Origin: Curvibacter cyanobacteriorum
GTDB taxonomy: Bacteria; Pseudomonadota; Gammaproteobacteria; Burkholderiales; Burkholderiaceae_C
DNA length: 64,000 nucleotides
Assembly: GCF_028649475.1 (NCBI RefSeq)
Contig: NZ_JAQSIP010000001.1
Span: 186,001 to 250,000, forward strand
Direction: 5' to 3'
The translations under genes and the position numbers were made by a program. The notes below the pieces were generated by a model. The model did no database searches and was not told the DNA's origin. It saw nothing but the letters and a program-made list of their open reading frames with translations. Of this stretch, positions 21,797-31,149 are shown piece after piece. The stretch's first letter is position 1; each line of letters starts with the position of its first letter.

Positions 21797-23395
21797 ATGC
21801 ACTTTGTCATCACCCGTTTCCAACGCCTGGCCGGCCTGCTGGGCCGGCCCCGTGCCCTGATCGGGCTGTTGTTGACCGCCTTGCTGCTGGCGCTGCTGTT
21901 GGTTTGGCGTCCCTGGCAGGGCCTGGCGGTCGACTCCGAACACGACCATGACCATGACCCGGTGCCCAAGGCATCAGCCCGTGCCGAGCACGCCCACGCC
22001 CCCGGCGAAGCGCCCGATGCCCACGGCGCCGAGCCGCCCAAAGGACCGCACGGCGGTCAGTGGCTGCGCTCGGGCGCGGCGACCCTGGAGGTGCTGTTGG
22101 CCCCGGTGGGCGAGCAGACCCGCTTGCGGGTCTGGCGACCGGCCGAGGGGTCCCCGGGCGGGACCCAGGCCGGCGAGCTCGAACCCCTGCAAGCCACGGT
22201 GACCTGGCTGACCGGCGAGGTGCGGCGCCTGAGTTTCGAGCCCGATCAGGGGGGCTGGCTGAGCCGCGAGGCGCTGCCTGAACCCCACGCCTTCGAGATC
22301 CGGCTCACGCTGCCGGGGAGCAAGGGCCCGATCGAGTGGGTGTTCACCGCCAGCGAGGGGCTGCTGCGCCTCAGTGACGCCCAGATCCAGGCGGCCGCCC
22401 TGGGGCTGGAGGTGGCGACCGCGTCGCCCCTGGCGCCGGCCTCGCAGTGGACCGGCGAGATCCGCCTCAACGAAGACCTGACCGCCCATGTGGTGCCCCG
22501 GGTGGCCGGCGTGGTGGAGCAAGTGCCCGCCCAGCTGGGCCAGCGCGTGCGCCGGGGGCAGGTGCTGGCGGTGATCGCCAGTGCCACGGCCTCGGAGTTG
22601 CGCAGCGAATGGCAAACCGCCCAGAAGCGCCTGACCCTGGCCCAATTGACGCACCAGCGCGAGCTGCGCCTGTGGCAACAGAAAGTCTCGGCGCAGCAGG
22701 ACTACCTGCAGGCCGAACAGGCCCTGCAGGAAGCCGAGATCACGCTGGCCCATGTGCAGCAGAAGCTGTCGGCGCTGGGCCTCAGCGGCACCGCCTCGGG
22801 TGCCCTGAACCGCTTCGAACTGCGCGCGCCCCTGGACGGCGAGGTGATTGAAAAACACCTGAGCCAAGGCGAAGCGATCAAGGAGGACGCCCCGGTGTTC
22901 ACCGTGTCCGACCTGCGCCAGGTCTGGGCTGAGGTCGATGTGCCGGCACGTGACCTGAGCCGCCTGCGCGTCGGGGACACGGTGCAAGTCCACGCCAGTG
23001 CGCTGGACACCAGCGCCGAGGGCCGGGTGACCTTTGTCGGCGCCTTGATCGGCGAGCAGACCCGCCTGGCCAAGGCCCGGGTGCTGCTGGCCAACCCGAA
23101 CGGGGCCTGGCGACCCGGCTTGTACGTCACCGTCACGACCCGAGCGGCGGCGGCCGAACCCGCTGTGCCCGCGGTCACGGTGACCAGCGACGCGGTACAG
23201 ACCCTGGACGGGCGGCCGGTGGTGTTTGTGCGCGTGAAGGGCGGCTTCCTGGCCCAGGCGGTGACGCTGGGGCGCAGCGATGGCCCACGGGTCGAGGTGC
23301 TGCAAGGCCTGCAGGCCGGGGCGTCGTATGTGGCGCGCGGCAGCTTTGTGTTGAAGTCCGAGTTGGGCAAGGCCTCGGCCGAGCACAGCCACTGA
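21797..23395 (+). CDS. czcB: CzcB membrane-fusion (periplasmic adaptor) protein
   Basis: A 532-residue adaptor. A single membrane segment (ALIGLLLTALLLALLLVW, about residues 19-37) is followed by the histidine-rich metal-binding DSEHDHDHD and more His/Glu residues. The core has the lipoyl-type half motifs (HVVPRVAGVVEQVPAQLGQR and FELRAPLDGEVIEKHLSQGE) around a coiled-coil hairpin at roughly residues 270-330, then the beta-barrel (VWAEVDVPARDLSRLRVGD). This is the HlyD/CzcB arrangement for heavy-metal RND pumps. The ATG is chosen because AGGAG precedes it; a GTG two codons upstream is possible. The next gene, czcA, begins 13 nt later. Confidence 0.9.
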   Translation: MHFVITRFQRLAGLLGRPRALIGLLLTALLLALLLVWRPWQGLAVDSEHDHDHDPVPKASARAEHAHAPGEAPDAHGAEPPKGPHGGQWLRSGAATLEVLLAPVGEQTRLRVWRPAEGSPGGTQAGELEPLQATVTWLTGEVRRLSFEPDQGGWLSREALPEPHAFEIRLTLPGSKGPIEWVFTASEGLLRLSDAQIQAAALGLEVATASPLAPASQWTGEIRLNEDLTAHVVPRVAGVVEQVPAQLGQRVRRGQVLAVIASATASELRSEWQTAQKRLTLAQLTHQRELRLWQQKVSAQQDYLQAEQALQEAEITLAHVQQKLSALGLSGTASGALNRFELRAPLDGEVIEKHLSQGEAIKEDAPVFTVSDLRQVWAEVDVPARDLSRLRVGDTVQVHASALDTSAEGRVTFVGALIGEQTRLAKARVLLANPNGAWRPGLYVTVTTRAAAAEPAVPAVTVTSDAVQTLDGRPVVFVRVKGGFLAQAVTLGRSDGPRVEVLQGLQAGASYVARGSFVLKSELGKASAEHSH

Positions 23396-23408
23396 AGCGG
23401 AGCCCACC

Positions 23409-26400
23409 ATGTTTGAAAAACTCATCCGCGCGGCCATTGAGCAGCGCTGGCTGGTGCTGCTGCTGGTGACGGCCATGGCGGTGCTGGGGGTCTTCAGCTA
23501 CCAGAAGCTGCCGATTGACGCGGTGCCCGACATCACCAATGTGCAGGTGCAGATCAACACCGCGGCCTCGGGCTATTCGCCGTTGGAGGCCGAGCAACGC
23601 GTGAGCTACCCGATCGAGACCGCCATGGCTGGCCTGCCGCGGCTGGAGCAGACCCGTTCGCTGTCGCGCTACGGCCTGTCGCAGGTGACGGTGATCTTCA
23701 AGGACGGCACCGACATCCACCAGGCCCGTCAGTGGGTCAACCAGCGCTTGCAGGAGGTGCGCGACCAACTGCCTCCCGGGGTCAGCCCCAGCATGGGCCC
23801 CATCTCCACCGGCCTGGGCGAGATCTACCTGTGGACGGTCGAAGCACGCGAGGACGCCCGCCGACCCGATGGCTCGCCCTACACCGCGATGGACCTGCGC
23901 GAGATCCAGGACTGGATCATCAAGCCCCAGCTGCGCAACGTGCCCGGGGTGACCGAGATCAACACCATTGGCGGCTATGCCAAGGAGTACCTGGTGGCGC
24001 CGCTGCCCGAGCGCCTGGCCGCATTGGGTGTCACGCTGCCCGACCTGCTGGCCGCGCTGGACCGCAACAACAGCAATGTCGGCGCGGGCTACATTGAGCG
24101 GCGCGGCGAGCAGTACCTGATCCGCGCCCCCGGCCAGCTCAAGTCCTTGCAGGACATTGGCGAGGTAGTGCTGCGCAGCCAGGCGGGGGTGCCCGTGCGG
24201 GTGCGCGACGTGGCCGAACTCAGCCTGGGGCGCGAGCTGCGCACGGGTGCGGCCACCGAGAACGGCCGCGAGGTGGTGCTGGGCACGGTGTTCATGCTGA
24301 TGGGGCAGAACAGCCGCAGCGTGTCGCAGGCCGTCGGCCAGAAGATGGAGGCCATCAACCGCAGCCTGCCCGAGGGGGTGCGCGTGGTCACCGTGTACGA
24401 CCGCACCGGCCTGGTCGACAAGGCCATCGACACGGTGCGCAAGAACCTGCTCGAGGGCGCCGCGCTGGTGGTGGTGATCCTGTTCCTGTTCCTGGGCAAT
24501 GTGCGCGCGGCCTTGATCGCGGCCGCGGTGATCCCGCTGTCCATGCTGTTCACCTTCACGGGCATGGTCAGCTACCAGGTCAGTGCCAACCTCATGAGCC
24601 TGGGCGCGCTGGACTTCGGCATCATCATCGATGGCGCGGTGGTCATCGTGGAGAACTGCGTGCGCCGCCTGGCCCACGCGCAGTCGGCCATGGCGCGCCC
24701 GCTGACCCGGGCGGAGCGCTTCGAGGCGGTTTTTCAGGCCGCCCGCGAGGCGCAGCGCCCGCTGCTGTATGGCCAGCTCATCATCCTGGTGGTCTACCTG
24801 CCCCTGTTTGCCCTGACCGGGGTCGAGGCCAAGATGTTCCACCCCATGGCCTTCACGGTGGTGGCGGCGCTGCTGGGCGCCATGGTGCTGTCGGTCACCT
24901 TTGTGCCGGCCATGGTGGCCTTGTGCCTGGGCCAGCGCGTGCGTGAGCACGACCCGGTGCTGATGCAGCGCGCGCGGCAGGCCTATGCCGCGCTGCTGGA
25001 CCGCGCACTCAGCGCCCCCAGCCGGGTGCTGGCGGCGGCAGCGCTCTTGTTGCTGCTCAGCGGTGGGCTGGCCACGCGGCTGGGCAGCGAGTTTGTGCCC
25101 CACCTCAACGAGGGCGACTTCGCCATCCAGGCGCTGCGCATCCCGGGCACCAGCCTGAGCCAGTCGGTGGCCATGCAGCAGCAACTCGAAACCCTGCTGA
25201 AGGCCCGTTTCCCGGAGATCGAGCGGGTCTTTGCACGCACCGGCACCGCCGAGATCGCGTCCGACCCGATGCCGCCCAACATCTCCGACGGCTACATCAT
25301 GCTCAAGCCCGAGGCCGACTGGCCCCAGCCCCGGCGCAGCCGCGACGAGCTGCTGGCCGCCGTGCAAGCCGCCGTGCGGGAGCTGCCGGGCAGTCAGTAC
25401 GAGTTCTCGCAGCCCATCCAGCTGCGCTTCAACGAGCTGATCTCGGGCGTGCGCAGCGATGTGGCCATCAAGGTCTTTGGCGACGACATGGCGGTGCTGA
25501 ACCAGACCGCCGAGGCGATGGCGGGCGTGCTGAAGCGGGTGCCCGGTGCGTCCGAGGTGCGGGTCGAACAGACCGCGGGCCTGCCCATGCTGAGCGTGCA
25601 CATCGACCGCCAGAAGGCGGGGCGCCATGGCCTCAACGTGGCCGATGTGCAGGACGCGCTGGCCACCGCCCTGGGCGGGCGCGAAGCGGGCACCTTGTTC
25701 GAAGGCGACCGCCGCTTTGACATCCTGGTGCGCCTGCCCGAGGCCCTGCGCAACGACCTCGATGCGCTCAAGCGCTTGCCCATTGCCCTGCCACGGGCTG
25801 CGGCCGGGGAGGGCGGGCGAACCCACTTCATCCCGCTGTCGGAGCTGGCCGAATTCGAACTGGCGCCCGGCCCCAACCAGGTCAGCCGCGAGGACGGCAA
25901 GCGCCGCGTGGTGGTGACCGCCAATGTGCGGGGCCGCGATGTGGGGGGCTTCCTGGGCGAGGCCCAGGCGGCCGTGGCCCAGGTGCCCGTGCCTGCGGGC
26001 TACTGGACCCGCTGGGGCGGTGCGTTCGAGAACCTGCAGTCGGCCACCCAGCGCCTGCAGGTGGTGGTGCCGTTGGCGCTGCTGCTGGTGTTGGGCCTGT
26101 TGGTGGCCATGTTCGGGCAGCTCAAGGACGGCCTGCTGGTGTTCACCGGCATTCCCTTCGCCCTGACGGGGGGCGTGCTGGCGCTGTGGGCGCGTGGCAT
26201 TCCGTTGTCCATTTCGGCGGCGGTGGGCTTCATTGCCCTGTCCGGGGTGGCCGTGCTCAACGGCTTGGTGATGGTGGCCCACATCCGCAGCCTGCGCGAG
26301 GCGGGCTGGCCGCTGCTGGAGGCCGTACGCCAGGGCGCCTTGAACCGGCTGCGGCCCGTGCTGATGACGGCGTTGGTGGCCTCGCTGGGCTTCATCCCCA

Positions 26401-26591
26401 TGGCCCTGGCCACGGGCACGGGCGCAGAAGTGCAACGGCCCCTGGCGACGGTGGTGATCGGCGGCATTCTGTCGTCCACGGTCCTCACCCTGTGGCTGCT
26501 GCCCCTGCTGTACCGCTGGGCCCATGCGGCCGAAGCCGAGGCCGCGCGCGTCCCGCCCACCCCAGCGGCGCCGCTGGCCACCATCCCCTGA
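23409..26591 (+). CDS. czcA: CzcA heavy-metal efflux RND transporter
   Basis: A 1,060-residue RND antiporter that exports divalent metal across the envelope using the proton gradient. Transmembrane helix 4 reads DFGIIIDGAVVIVEN from residue 402. This gives Asp402, Asp408 and Glu415, the residues and numbering shown to be essential in Cupriavidus CzcA. This HME1 signature indicates Zn/Co/Cd rather than the monovalent Cu/Ag CusA type. Other landmarks are YQKLPIDAVPDITNVQVQIN, SYPIETAMAGLP and the C-terminal GFIALSGVAVLNGLVMV. Twelve membrane helices and two large periplasmic loops are consistent with the length. No czcD or czcRS is in the window, so regulation is unseen here. Confidence 0.95.
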   Translation: MFEKLIRAAIEQRWLVLLLVTAMAVLGVFSYQKLPIDAVPDITNVQVQINTAASGYSPLEAEQRVSYPIETAMAGLPRLEQTRSLSRYGLSQVTVIFKDGTDIHQARQWVNQRLQEVRDQLPPGVSPSMGPISTGLGEIYLWTVEAREDARRPDGSPYTAMDLREIQDWIIKPQLRNVPGVTEINTIGGYAKEYLVAPLPERLAALGVTLPDLLAALDRNNSNVGAGYIERRGEQYLIRAPGQLKSLQDIGEVVLRSQAGVPVRVRDVAELSLGRELRTGAATENGREVVLGTVFMLMGQNSRSVSQAVGQKMEAINRSLPEGVRVVTVYDRTGLVDKAIDTVRKNLLEGAALVVVILFLFLGNVRAALIAAAVIPLSMLFTFTGMVSYQVSANLMSLGALDFGIIIDGAVVIVENCVRRLAHAQSAMARPLTRAERFEAVFQAAREAQRPLLYGQLIILVVYLPLFALTGVEAKMFHPMAFTVVAALLGAMVLSVTFVPAMVALCLGQRVREHDPVLMQRARQAYAALLDRALSAPSRVLAAAALLLLLSGGLATRLGSEFVPHLNEGDFAIQALRIPGTSLSQSVAMQQQLETLLKARFPEIERVFARTGTAEIASDPMPPNISDGYIMLKPEADWPQPRRSRDELLAAVQAAVRELPGSQYEFSQPIQLRFNELISGVRSDVAIKVFGDDMAVLNQTAEAMAGVLKRVPGASEVRVEQTAGLPMLSVHIDRQKAGRHGLNVADVQDALATALGGREAGTLFEGDRRFDILVRLPEALRNDLDALKRLPIALPRAAAGEGGRTHFIPLSELAEFELAPGPNQVSREDGKRRVVVTANVRGRDVGGFLGEAQAAVAQVPVPAGYWTRWGGAFENLQSATQRLQVVVPLALLLVLGLLVAMFGQLKDGLLVFTGIPFALTGGVLALWARGIPLSISAAVGFIALSGVAVLNGLVMVAHIRSLREAGWPLLEAVRQGALNRLRPVLMTALVASLGFIPMALATGTGAEVQRPLATVVIGGILSSTVLTLWLLPLLYRWAHAAEAEAARVPPTPAAPLATIP

Positions 26592-26606
26592 GCTCCAACG
26601 GCCAAG

Positions 26607-26673
26607 CCTGACCTGGGGGTCAGGCCCCAAGCGGCCCGCCCCGACAGGGATGCGGGCCGTTTGTCATTTTTTG
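26607..26673 (+). terminator. Tandem terminator hairpins after czcA
   Basis: The first hairpin is CCTGACC/GGTCAGG (26607-26624). The second is CGGCCCGC (26632-26639) with GCGGGCCG (26652-26659), followed by TTTGTCATTTTTT. The second has the stem and U-tract of an intrinsic terminator. Confidence 0.85.
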
Positions 26674-26834
26674 AGATGCGAATTTGTCAAATTGGAAGAG
26701 ATAAATCGCTTTTATTTGATGGCAATTGTTGAATTTATCGTTTTTGTGTAAAAATATATCAAATATTCACTGAGGCCTGAGGTCCAAGCGACGCCCTGGA
26801 GGCGCGCAGCGATCCGCACATTTCGGAGCTTTGT
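26674..26834 (+). promoter_or_regulatory. AT-rich promoter island upstream of the first chemoreceptor
   Basis: About 100 bp (26674-26775) is strikingly AT-rich against a GC-rich background. It contains TTGAATTTATCG, GTGTAAAAATATATC and several A/T runs. No sigma-28 (TAAA/GCCGATAA) motif or perfect regulator palindrome was found. It probably carries the chemoreceptor promoter and may bind a nucleoid protein. The exact -10 is not decided. Confidence 0.45.
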
Positions 26835-28508
26835 ATGCACGCACTTCGTCAGTTCAAGATCGGGGCCCGACTGGGGCTGGCTTTCGCCGCTGTCCTGCTG
26901 TTGCTGAGCCTGCTGGGGGGCTTTGGCATCTACCAAATGAGCCGCGCCAATTTCTATGCCAAGGATTTGGGCACCAACTGGCTGCCCAGCATCAAGGTGC
27001 TGGGCGACATCCGGGCTTCCCTCAACGAGGCACGCCGGGCCAGCCTGCGCCACAGCCTCGAGTCCACGCCCGAGGGCAAGCAGAACCAAAAGCGCATCCA
27101 TGACGAAGCTGTGCAAACCAGGCTGCCCAAGTTGTTCGCGCTATACGAATCGCTGATCGCCTCACCCGAGGAGAAGCAGCTGTACGACAACTTTCAACGC
27201 GACTGGGCTGCGTTCCTCACCCTGGAGGAGCGTCAACTCACCTTGTCGTCGGGTGCCGAGGCCCAGCGCGAGGAGGCCCGCCAACTGGCGGTGGGCGAGG
27301 CAGCACGCACCTTCTCCGCGGTGTTGGCCGCCGTGAACCGCAGTGTCGAGATCAATGTGGCAGGCGCAGACAGCGCGACCCAGTCGGCTGAACTCAGTTT
27401 CCGGCAATCGCTGTGGGTGTCGATGGGGGTGATTGCGGTGGCGCTGGCCATCGGGGCCTTGTTGGCGGTGCTGGTGACCCGTTCCATCACCCAGCCGTTG
27501 CGCACTGGGGTGTCGGTGGCCGAGGCCGTGGCCCAAGGCGACCTGCGCTCGCACTTCGACGTGCAGGGCCGCGACGAGCCCGCCGACCTGTTGCGCGCCC
27601 TGCAGCACATGAACGAACGCCTGGTGGACATCGTGGGTCAGGTGCGCCTGAGCAGCGACAGCATCGCCACCGGCTCGGCCGAAATCGCCACCGGCAACGC
27701 CGACCTGAGCCAGCGCACCGAGCAGCAGGCCAGCAACCTCGAAGAAACCGCGGCCTCGATGGAGGAGCTCAACAGCACCGTCAAGACCAATGCCGAAACC
27801 GCCGTGCAGGCCAGTCGCCTGGCCAACGACGCGACCCGTGCCGCCGAACAAGGCGGCACGGTGGTGGGCCAGGTGGTGGCCACCATGCAGGACATCTCGG
27901 CCTCGTCGAAGAAGATCGCCGACATCATCGGTGTCATCGATGGCATCGCCTTCCAGACCAACATCCTGGCCCTGAATGCAGCGGTCGAAGCGGCCCGCGC
28001 TGGCGAGCAAGGCCGGGGCTTTGCCGTGGTGGCCAGCGAGGTGCGCAGCCTGGCGGGGCGTTCTGCCGAGGCCGCCAAGGAGATCAAGAGCCTGATCTCG
28101 GCCAGCGTCGAGACGGTGGAGAACGGCACCGCGCTGGTCGATGAGGCGGGGCGCAGCATGGACGGCATCGTCGACCAGGTCAAGCGCGTCAGCGCCTTGA
28201 TCAACGAGATCTCCAACGCGTCGCTGGAGCAAAGCAGCGGCATCAACCAGATCGGCGACGCGGTGAACCAGTTGGACCAGGTGACCCAGCAGAACGCCGC
28301 CCTGGTCGAGCAAAGCGCAGCCGCTGCCGACAGCCTGAAGACCCAGTCCCAACGCCTGGCGGAACTGGTGTCGGTGTTCCAGCTCAGCGGCGAGGTCGCA
28401 CACGGGCTGCGGGCCGCACCCAGCCGGGCCCTGGCCAGCAGCCAGCGACCTGCCCTGGGCCACCAGACCCCCCATGCCCTGGGCGATTCATCCTGGTCGT
28501 CCCATTGA
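26835..28508 (+). CDS. Methyl-accepting chemotaxis protein (four-helix-bundle sensor)
   Basis: A 557-residue transmembrane chemoreceptor. Membrane helices lie at about 11-31 and 193-215 around a 160-residue periplasmic four-helix-bundle sensor (TarH/4HB_MCP type). A HAMP domain follows ([20 protein letters not shown]), then the cytoplasmic hairpin with the invariant tip [20 protein letters not shown] and methylation helices rich in Glu/Gln. The extreme C-terminus is SSWSSH, which recalls the xWxxF CheR-docking tail but has His in place of Phe. The ligand is unknown. The ATG follows CGGAG. cheW is 45 nt downstream. Confidence 0.92.
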   Translation: MHALRQFKIGARLGLAFAAVLLLLSLLGGFGIYQMSRANFYAKDLGTNWLPSIKVLGDIRASLNEARRASLRHSLESTPEGKQNQKRIHDEAVQTRLPKLFALYESLIASPEEKQLYDNFQRDWAAFLTLEERQLTLSSGAEAQREEARQLAVGEAARTFSAVLAAVNRSVEINVAGADSATQSAELSFRQSLWVSMGVIAVALAIGALLAVLVTRSITQPLRTGVSVAEAVAQGDLRSHFDVQGRDEPADLLRALQHMNERLVDIVGQVRLSSDSIATGSAEIATGNADLSQRTEQQASNLEETAASMEELNSTVKTNAETAVQASRLANDATRAAEQGGTVVGQVVATMQDISASSKKIADIIGVIDGIAFQTNILALNAAVEAARAGEQGRGFAVVASEVRSLAGRSAEAAKEIKSLISASVETVENGTALVDEAGRSMDGIVDQVKRVSALINEISNASLEQSSGINQIGDAVNQLDQVTQQNAALVEQSAAAADSLKTQSQRLAELVSVFQLSGEVAHGLRAAPSRALASSQRPALGHQTPHALGDSSWSSH

Positions 28509-28553
28509 GTCCCCTCCACCCTTTCACCCACCCGCACTTCAGAAAGTCACGCC

Positions 28554-29057
28554 ATGACCACCGATCTCACCCTGTCCCCGTCCCGTGACCTCCGTGCCGA
28601 CGATGCGTCGGCGACCAAGGAATTCCTGGCGTTCAAGCTGGGTTCGGAGGAGTACGGCATGGACATCCTGCACGTGCAGGAGATCCGCTCTTACGAGGCG
28701 CCAACCAAGCTGCCCAATGCGGCCGATTTCATCAAGGGCGTGGTCAATTTGCGCGGCATCATCGTGCCCATCGTGGACTTGCGCCTGCGTTTCCAATTGG
28801 AGCGGGTGGCCTACAACGACCTCACCGTGGTCGTGGTGGTGGCCCTGGGCAACAAGGTCTGGGGCTTGGTGGTGGACGCGGTGTCGGATGTGATTGAACT
28901 GGCCCCCAGCCACATCAAGGCCTTGCCTGATTTCACCTCGGCGGTGGACAGCGACTACCTCACAGGCATGGGCTCGGTGGACCAGCGCATGGTCATTTTG
29001 CTGGACGCGCCCCGGCTGCTGGCGGGCCTGGATGTGCGCGAGTCTGCGCTGGCGTGA
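28554..29057 (+). CDS. cheW: Chemotaxis coupling protein CheW
   Basis: A 167-residue CheW. It is a single CheW domain with two SH3-like subdomains (EFLAFKLGSEEYGMDILHVQ, then GVVNLRGIIVPIVDLRLRF), WGLVVDAVSDVIEL, and the closing MVILLDAPRLL. It bridges chemoreceptors to the CheA kinase at the cytoplasmic face of the membrane. It lies between two receptor genes, and no cheA, cheY, cheR or cheB is in the window. It probably serves as an accessory coupling protein for these receptors or for a main cluster elsewhere. Confidence 0.93.
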   Translation: MTTDLTLSPSRDLRADDASATKEFLAFKLGSEEYGMDILHVQEIRSYEAPTKLPNAADFIKGVVNLRGIIVPIVDLRLRFQLERVAYNDLTVVVVVALGNKVWGLVVDAVSDVIELAPSHIKALPDFTSAVDSDYLTGMGSVDQRMVILLDAPRLLAGLDVRESALA

Positions 29058-29074
29058 AGCCCTGCTGTTTTTCT

Positions 29075-29123
29075 TTGACCTTTATCAAGTGGGGTGGGCC
29101 CTGGTGGGCTAGTCTTGCCCAGA
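29075..29123 (+). promoter_or_regulatory. FNR/Anr-type site with class II promoter geometry
   Basis: TTGAC-CTTT-ATCAA (29075-29088) matches the FNR consensus TTGAT-N4-ATCAA in 9 of 10 positions. A -10-like TAGTCT at 29110-29115 predicts a transcript start near 29122. That puts the site centre about 41 bp upstream, the class II activating position. It lies 18 nt after cheW and about 160 bp before the second chemoreceptor. Confidence 0.65.
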
Positions 29124-29246
29124 CGACGCCCTGGACGCCACGGGCGACCGCTACGATCGGGCCCAAGGCATTGATTCACGTTTTCCACATCTTGACTCCG
29201 ATGTTTCACCAAGGCACAACACCAGATCCAAGAAAGAGCCTTTCCT

Positions 29247-31010
29247 ATGCAATTCAATAACCTCAGTGTGGCCCGTCGCTTGTGGCTCACCTTTTCTGTG
29301 TTGGTCTTGGTCATGGTGACCATCGCGGGCTGGGCCCAATACCGATCCAACAACGGCCTGACCCGTGCGATGGAAGACGTGATCGCCACCGACGGCCGCG
29401 TGCTGGCCGCCAGCCGTTGGAACGATGGCACCTCCGCGGCGCTCAACGCGTCGGTCGCCGCGGTGCTGTCGACGGAGGAAATCGCTGTCCAGCGCCTGTC
29501 CAATGACACCAAGGTGCTGGTCGAACGCAACACCGCCATGCTCAAGAACGTCATGGACACCTCGGTGCGGGCCGACGAGAAGCAGGCCATCGAGCGCCTG
29601 GCCGAAGAACGCAAACCGGTGCTGGCCGCTTTGGGCAAGGCCAACAACCTCAAGAAGGGCGGCGACAACGCCGGCGCCAAAGACGTCGTCGAGAAGGAGC
29701 TGATTCCGCTGACCACCAAGTACATCCAGAACCAGCAGGACTTCGTCAAGTTGCTGGAGAAGAACCGCGATGCGGCGGTGGCCCAGGCCCAGGACACCCG
29801 CCGCGACCATGCGCTGATGAGCGCCGTGACCGCCCTGATCGTGGCGGTGCTGGTGTTGCTGGTGGTGGCCCAGTTGGTGACCTCGATCAACCGCCCGCTG
29901 CACCAGGCGGTGGAGCTGGCGCAGGCGATCGCGGCCGGCAACCTCACGCAGGAAGCCCACACCGACCGCCGTGACGAGTTCGGTGTGTTGCTTAACGCCA
30001 TGTCCGACATGGCGCGTCGCCTGCGCGCCGTGGTGGGCGAGGTGCGCACCGGTGTCGATGCGCTGTCGATCGCTTCGGTCGAGATCGCCAACGGCAACCA
30101 GGACCTGTCTTCGCGCACCGAGCAAACCGCGAGCAACCTGCAGCAGACCGCGGCCAGCATGGAACAGCTGACCAGCACCGTCAACCAGTCGGCCGACACG
30201 GCCCGCCAGGCCAACCAGCTGGCCAGCACCGCGGCCCAGGCCGCGACCCGTGGGGGGCAGGTGGTGGGCCAGGTGGTCACCAGCATGCAGCACATCACCG
30301 ACAGCTCGCGCAAGATCAGCGACATCATCGGCGTCATCGATGGCATCGCCTTCCAGACCAACATCCTGGCACTGAACGCTGCCGTGGAAGCTGCCCGCGC
30401 CGGCGAGCAAGGCCGTGGCTTTGCGGTGGTGGCGGGGGAGGTGCGCTCGCTGGCCCAGCGCAGCGCAGAAGCCGCCAAGGAGATCAAGAGCCTCATCAAC
30501 GCCTCGGTTGAGAAGGTCGAGTCGGGCTCGCAGCAGGTGGCCGAAGCGGGCGCCTCGATGGACGAGATCGTCAACAGCGTGCGCCGCGTGTCTGACCTGA
30601 TCGGTGAGATCTCCGCCTCGTCGGGCGAACAACGCGAAGGCATCGCGCAGGTCAACTCGGCGGTCAGCCAACTGGACCAGATGACGCAGCAAAACGCCGC
30701 CCTGGTCGAAGAAAGCGCGGCCGCCGCGTCGTCGCTGCGCGACCAGGCCCAGCGCCTGTCGGAGGTGGTGTCGGTGTTCAACGTGGGGCAGGGCAGCCAG
30801 GCATCCCATCCGGCGCCGGCTCCGTCGCGCCCGCGTCCGCAGAGCGTGGCCGCCGCCCCGGCGCCGCGCAGCCTGGCCTCGGCCCCGCGTCCAGCGCCTG
30901 CCGCGGCCCCGCGTGCCGCTTTGTCCAGCAGTGCCCCGGCCGCTCCGGCCCCCAGCCCGGCGCCGGCCAAGGCCAGCGCCGGCAGCGAAAGCGACTGGGA
31001 AAGCTTCTGA
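29247..31010 (+). CDS. Methyl-accepting chemotaxis protein with C-terminal CheR-docking tail
   Basis: A 587-residue chemoreceptor. Transmembrane helices at about 10-30 and 190-212 flank a periplasmic four-helix-bundle sensor. HAMP ([20 protein letters not shown]) and the signalling hairpin follow, with tip [20 protein letters not shown]. After the hairpin comes a flexible Ala/Pro/Ser-rich linker of about 65 residues (515-580), ending in ESDWESF. DWESF fits the xWxxF pentapeptide that tethers CheR and CheB, as NWETF does in enterobacterial Tar. The cytoplasmic half is nearly superposable on the upstream receptor, while the sensor halves differ. A probable FNR box upstream suggests expression at low oxygen. 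Confidence 0.92.
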   Translation: MQFNNLSVARRLWLTFSVLVLVMVTIAGWAQYRSNNGLTRAMEDVIATDGRVLAASRWNDGTSAALNASVAAVLSTEEIAVQRLSNDTKVLVERNTAMLKNVMDTSVRADEKQAIERLAEERKPVLAALGKANNLKKGGDNAGAKDVVEKELIPLTTKYIQNQQDFVKLLEKNRDAAVAQAQDTRRDHALMSAVTALIVAVLVLLVVAQLVTSINRPLHQAVELAQAIAAGNLTQEAHTDRRDEFGVLLNAMSDMARRLRAVVGEVRTGVDALSIASVEIANGNQDLSSRTEQTASNLQQTAASMEQLTSTVNQSADTARQANQLASTAAQAATRGGQVVGQVVTSMQHITDSSRKISDIIGVIDGIAFQTNILALNAAVEAARAGEQGRGFAVVAGEVRSLAQRSAEAAKEIKSLINASVEKVESGSQQVAEAGASMDEIVNSVRRVSDLIGEISASSGEQREGIAQVNSAVSQLDQMTQQNAALVEESAAAASSLRDQAQRLSEVVSVFNVGQGSQASHPAPAPSRPRPQSVAAAPAPRSLASAPRPAPAAAPRAALSSSAPAAPAPSPAPAKASAGSESDWESF

Positions 31011-31149
31011 GGCCCCGGACACGGGTCACCGGCCTGGGGCCCTCGGCCCCGGGGCCCACGGAGGTCGGCCCCCGACCAGGCCCCGCTGGGGGCTGGGCCG
31101 GATCGGGTCTGGAGCTGGTCTGTGCCTAGCTGTGCCGTGCCGAGCGGCC

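Noticed and set aside
23175-26630. A 1,151-codon minus-strand open frame opposite czcA, and many similar long antisense frames (for example 11680-14193, 17505-19799)
   Set aside because: Same composition artefact: no domain motifs, no ribosome sites, and strong homology features on the opposite strand.
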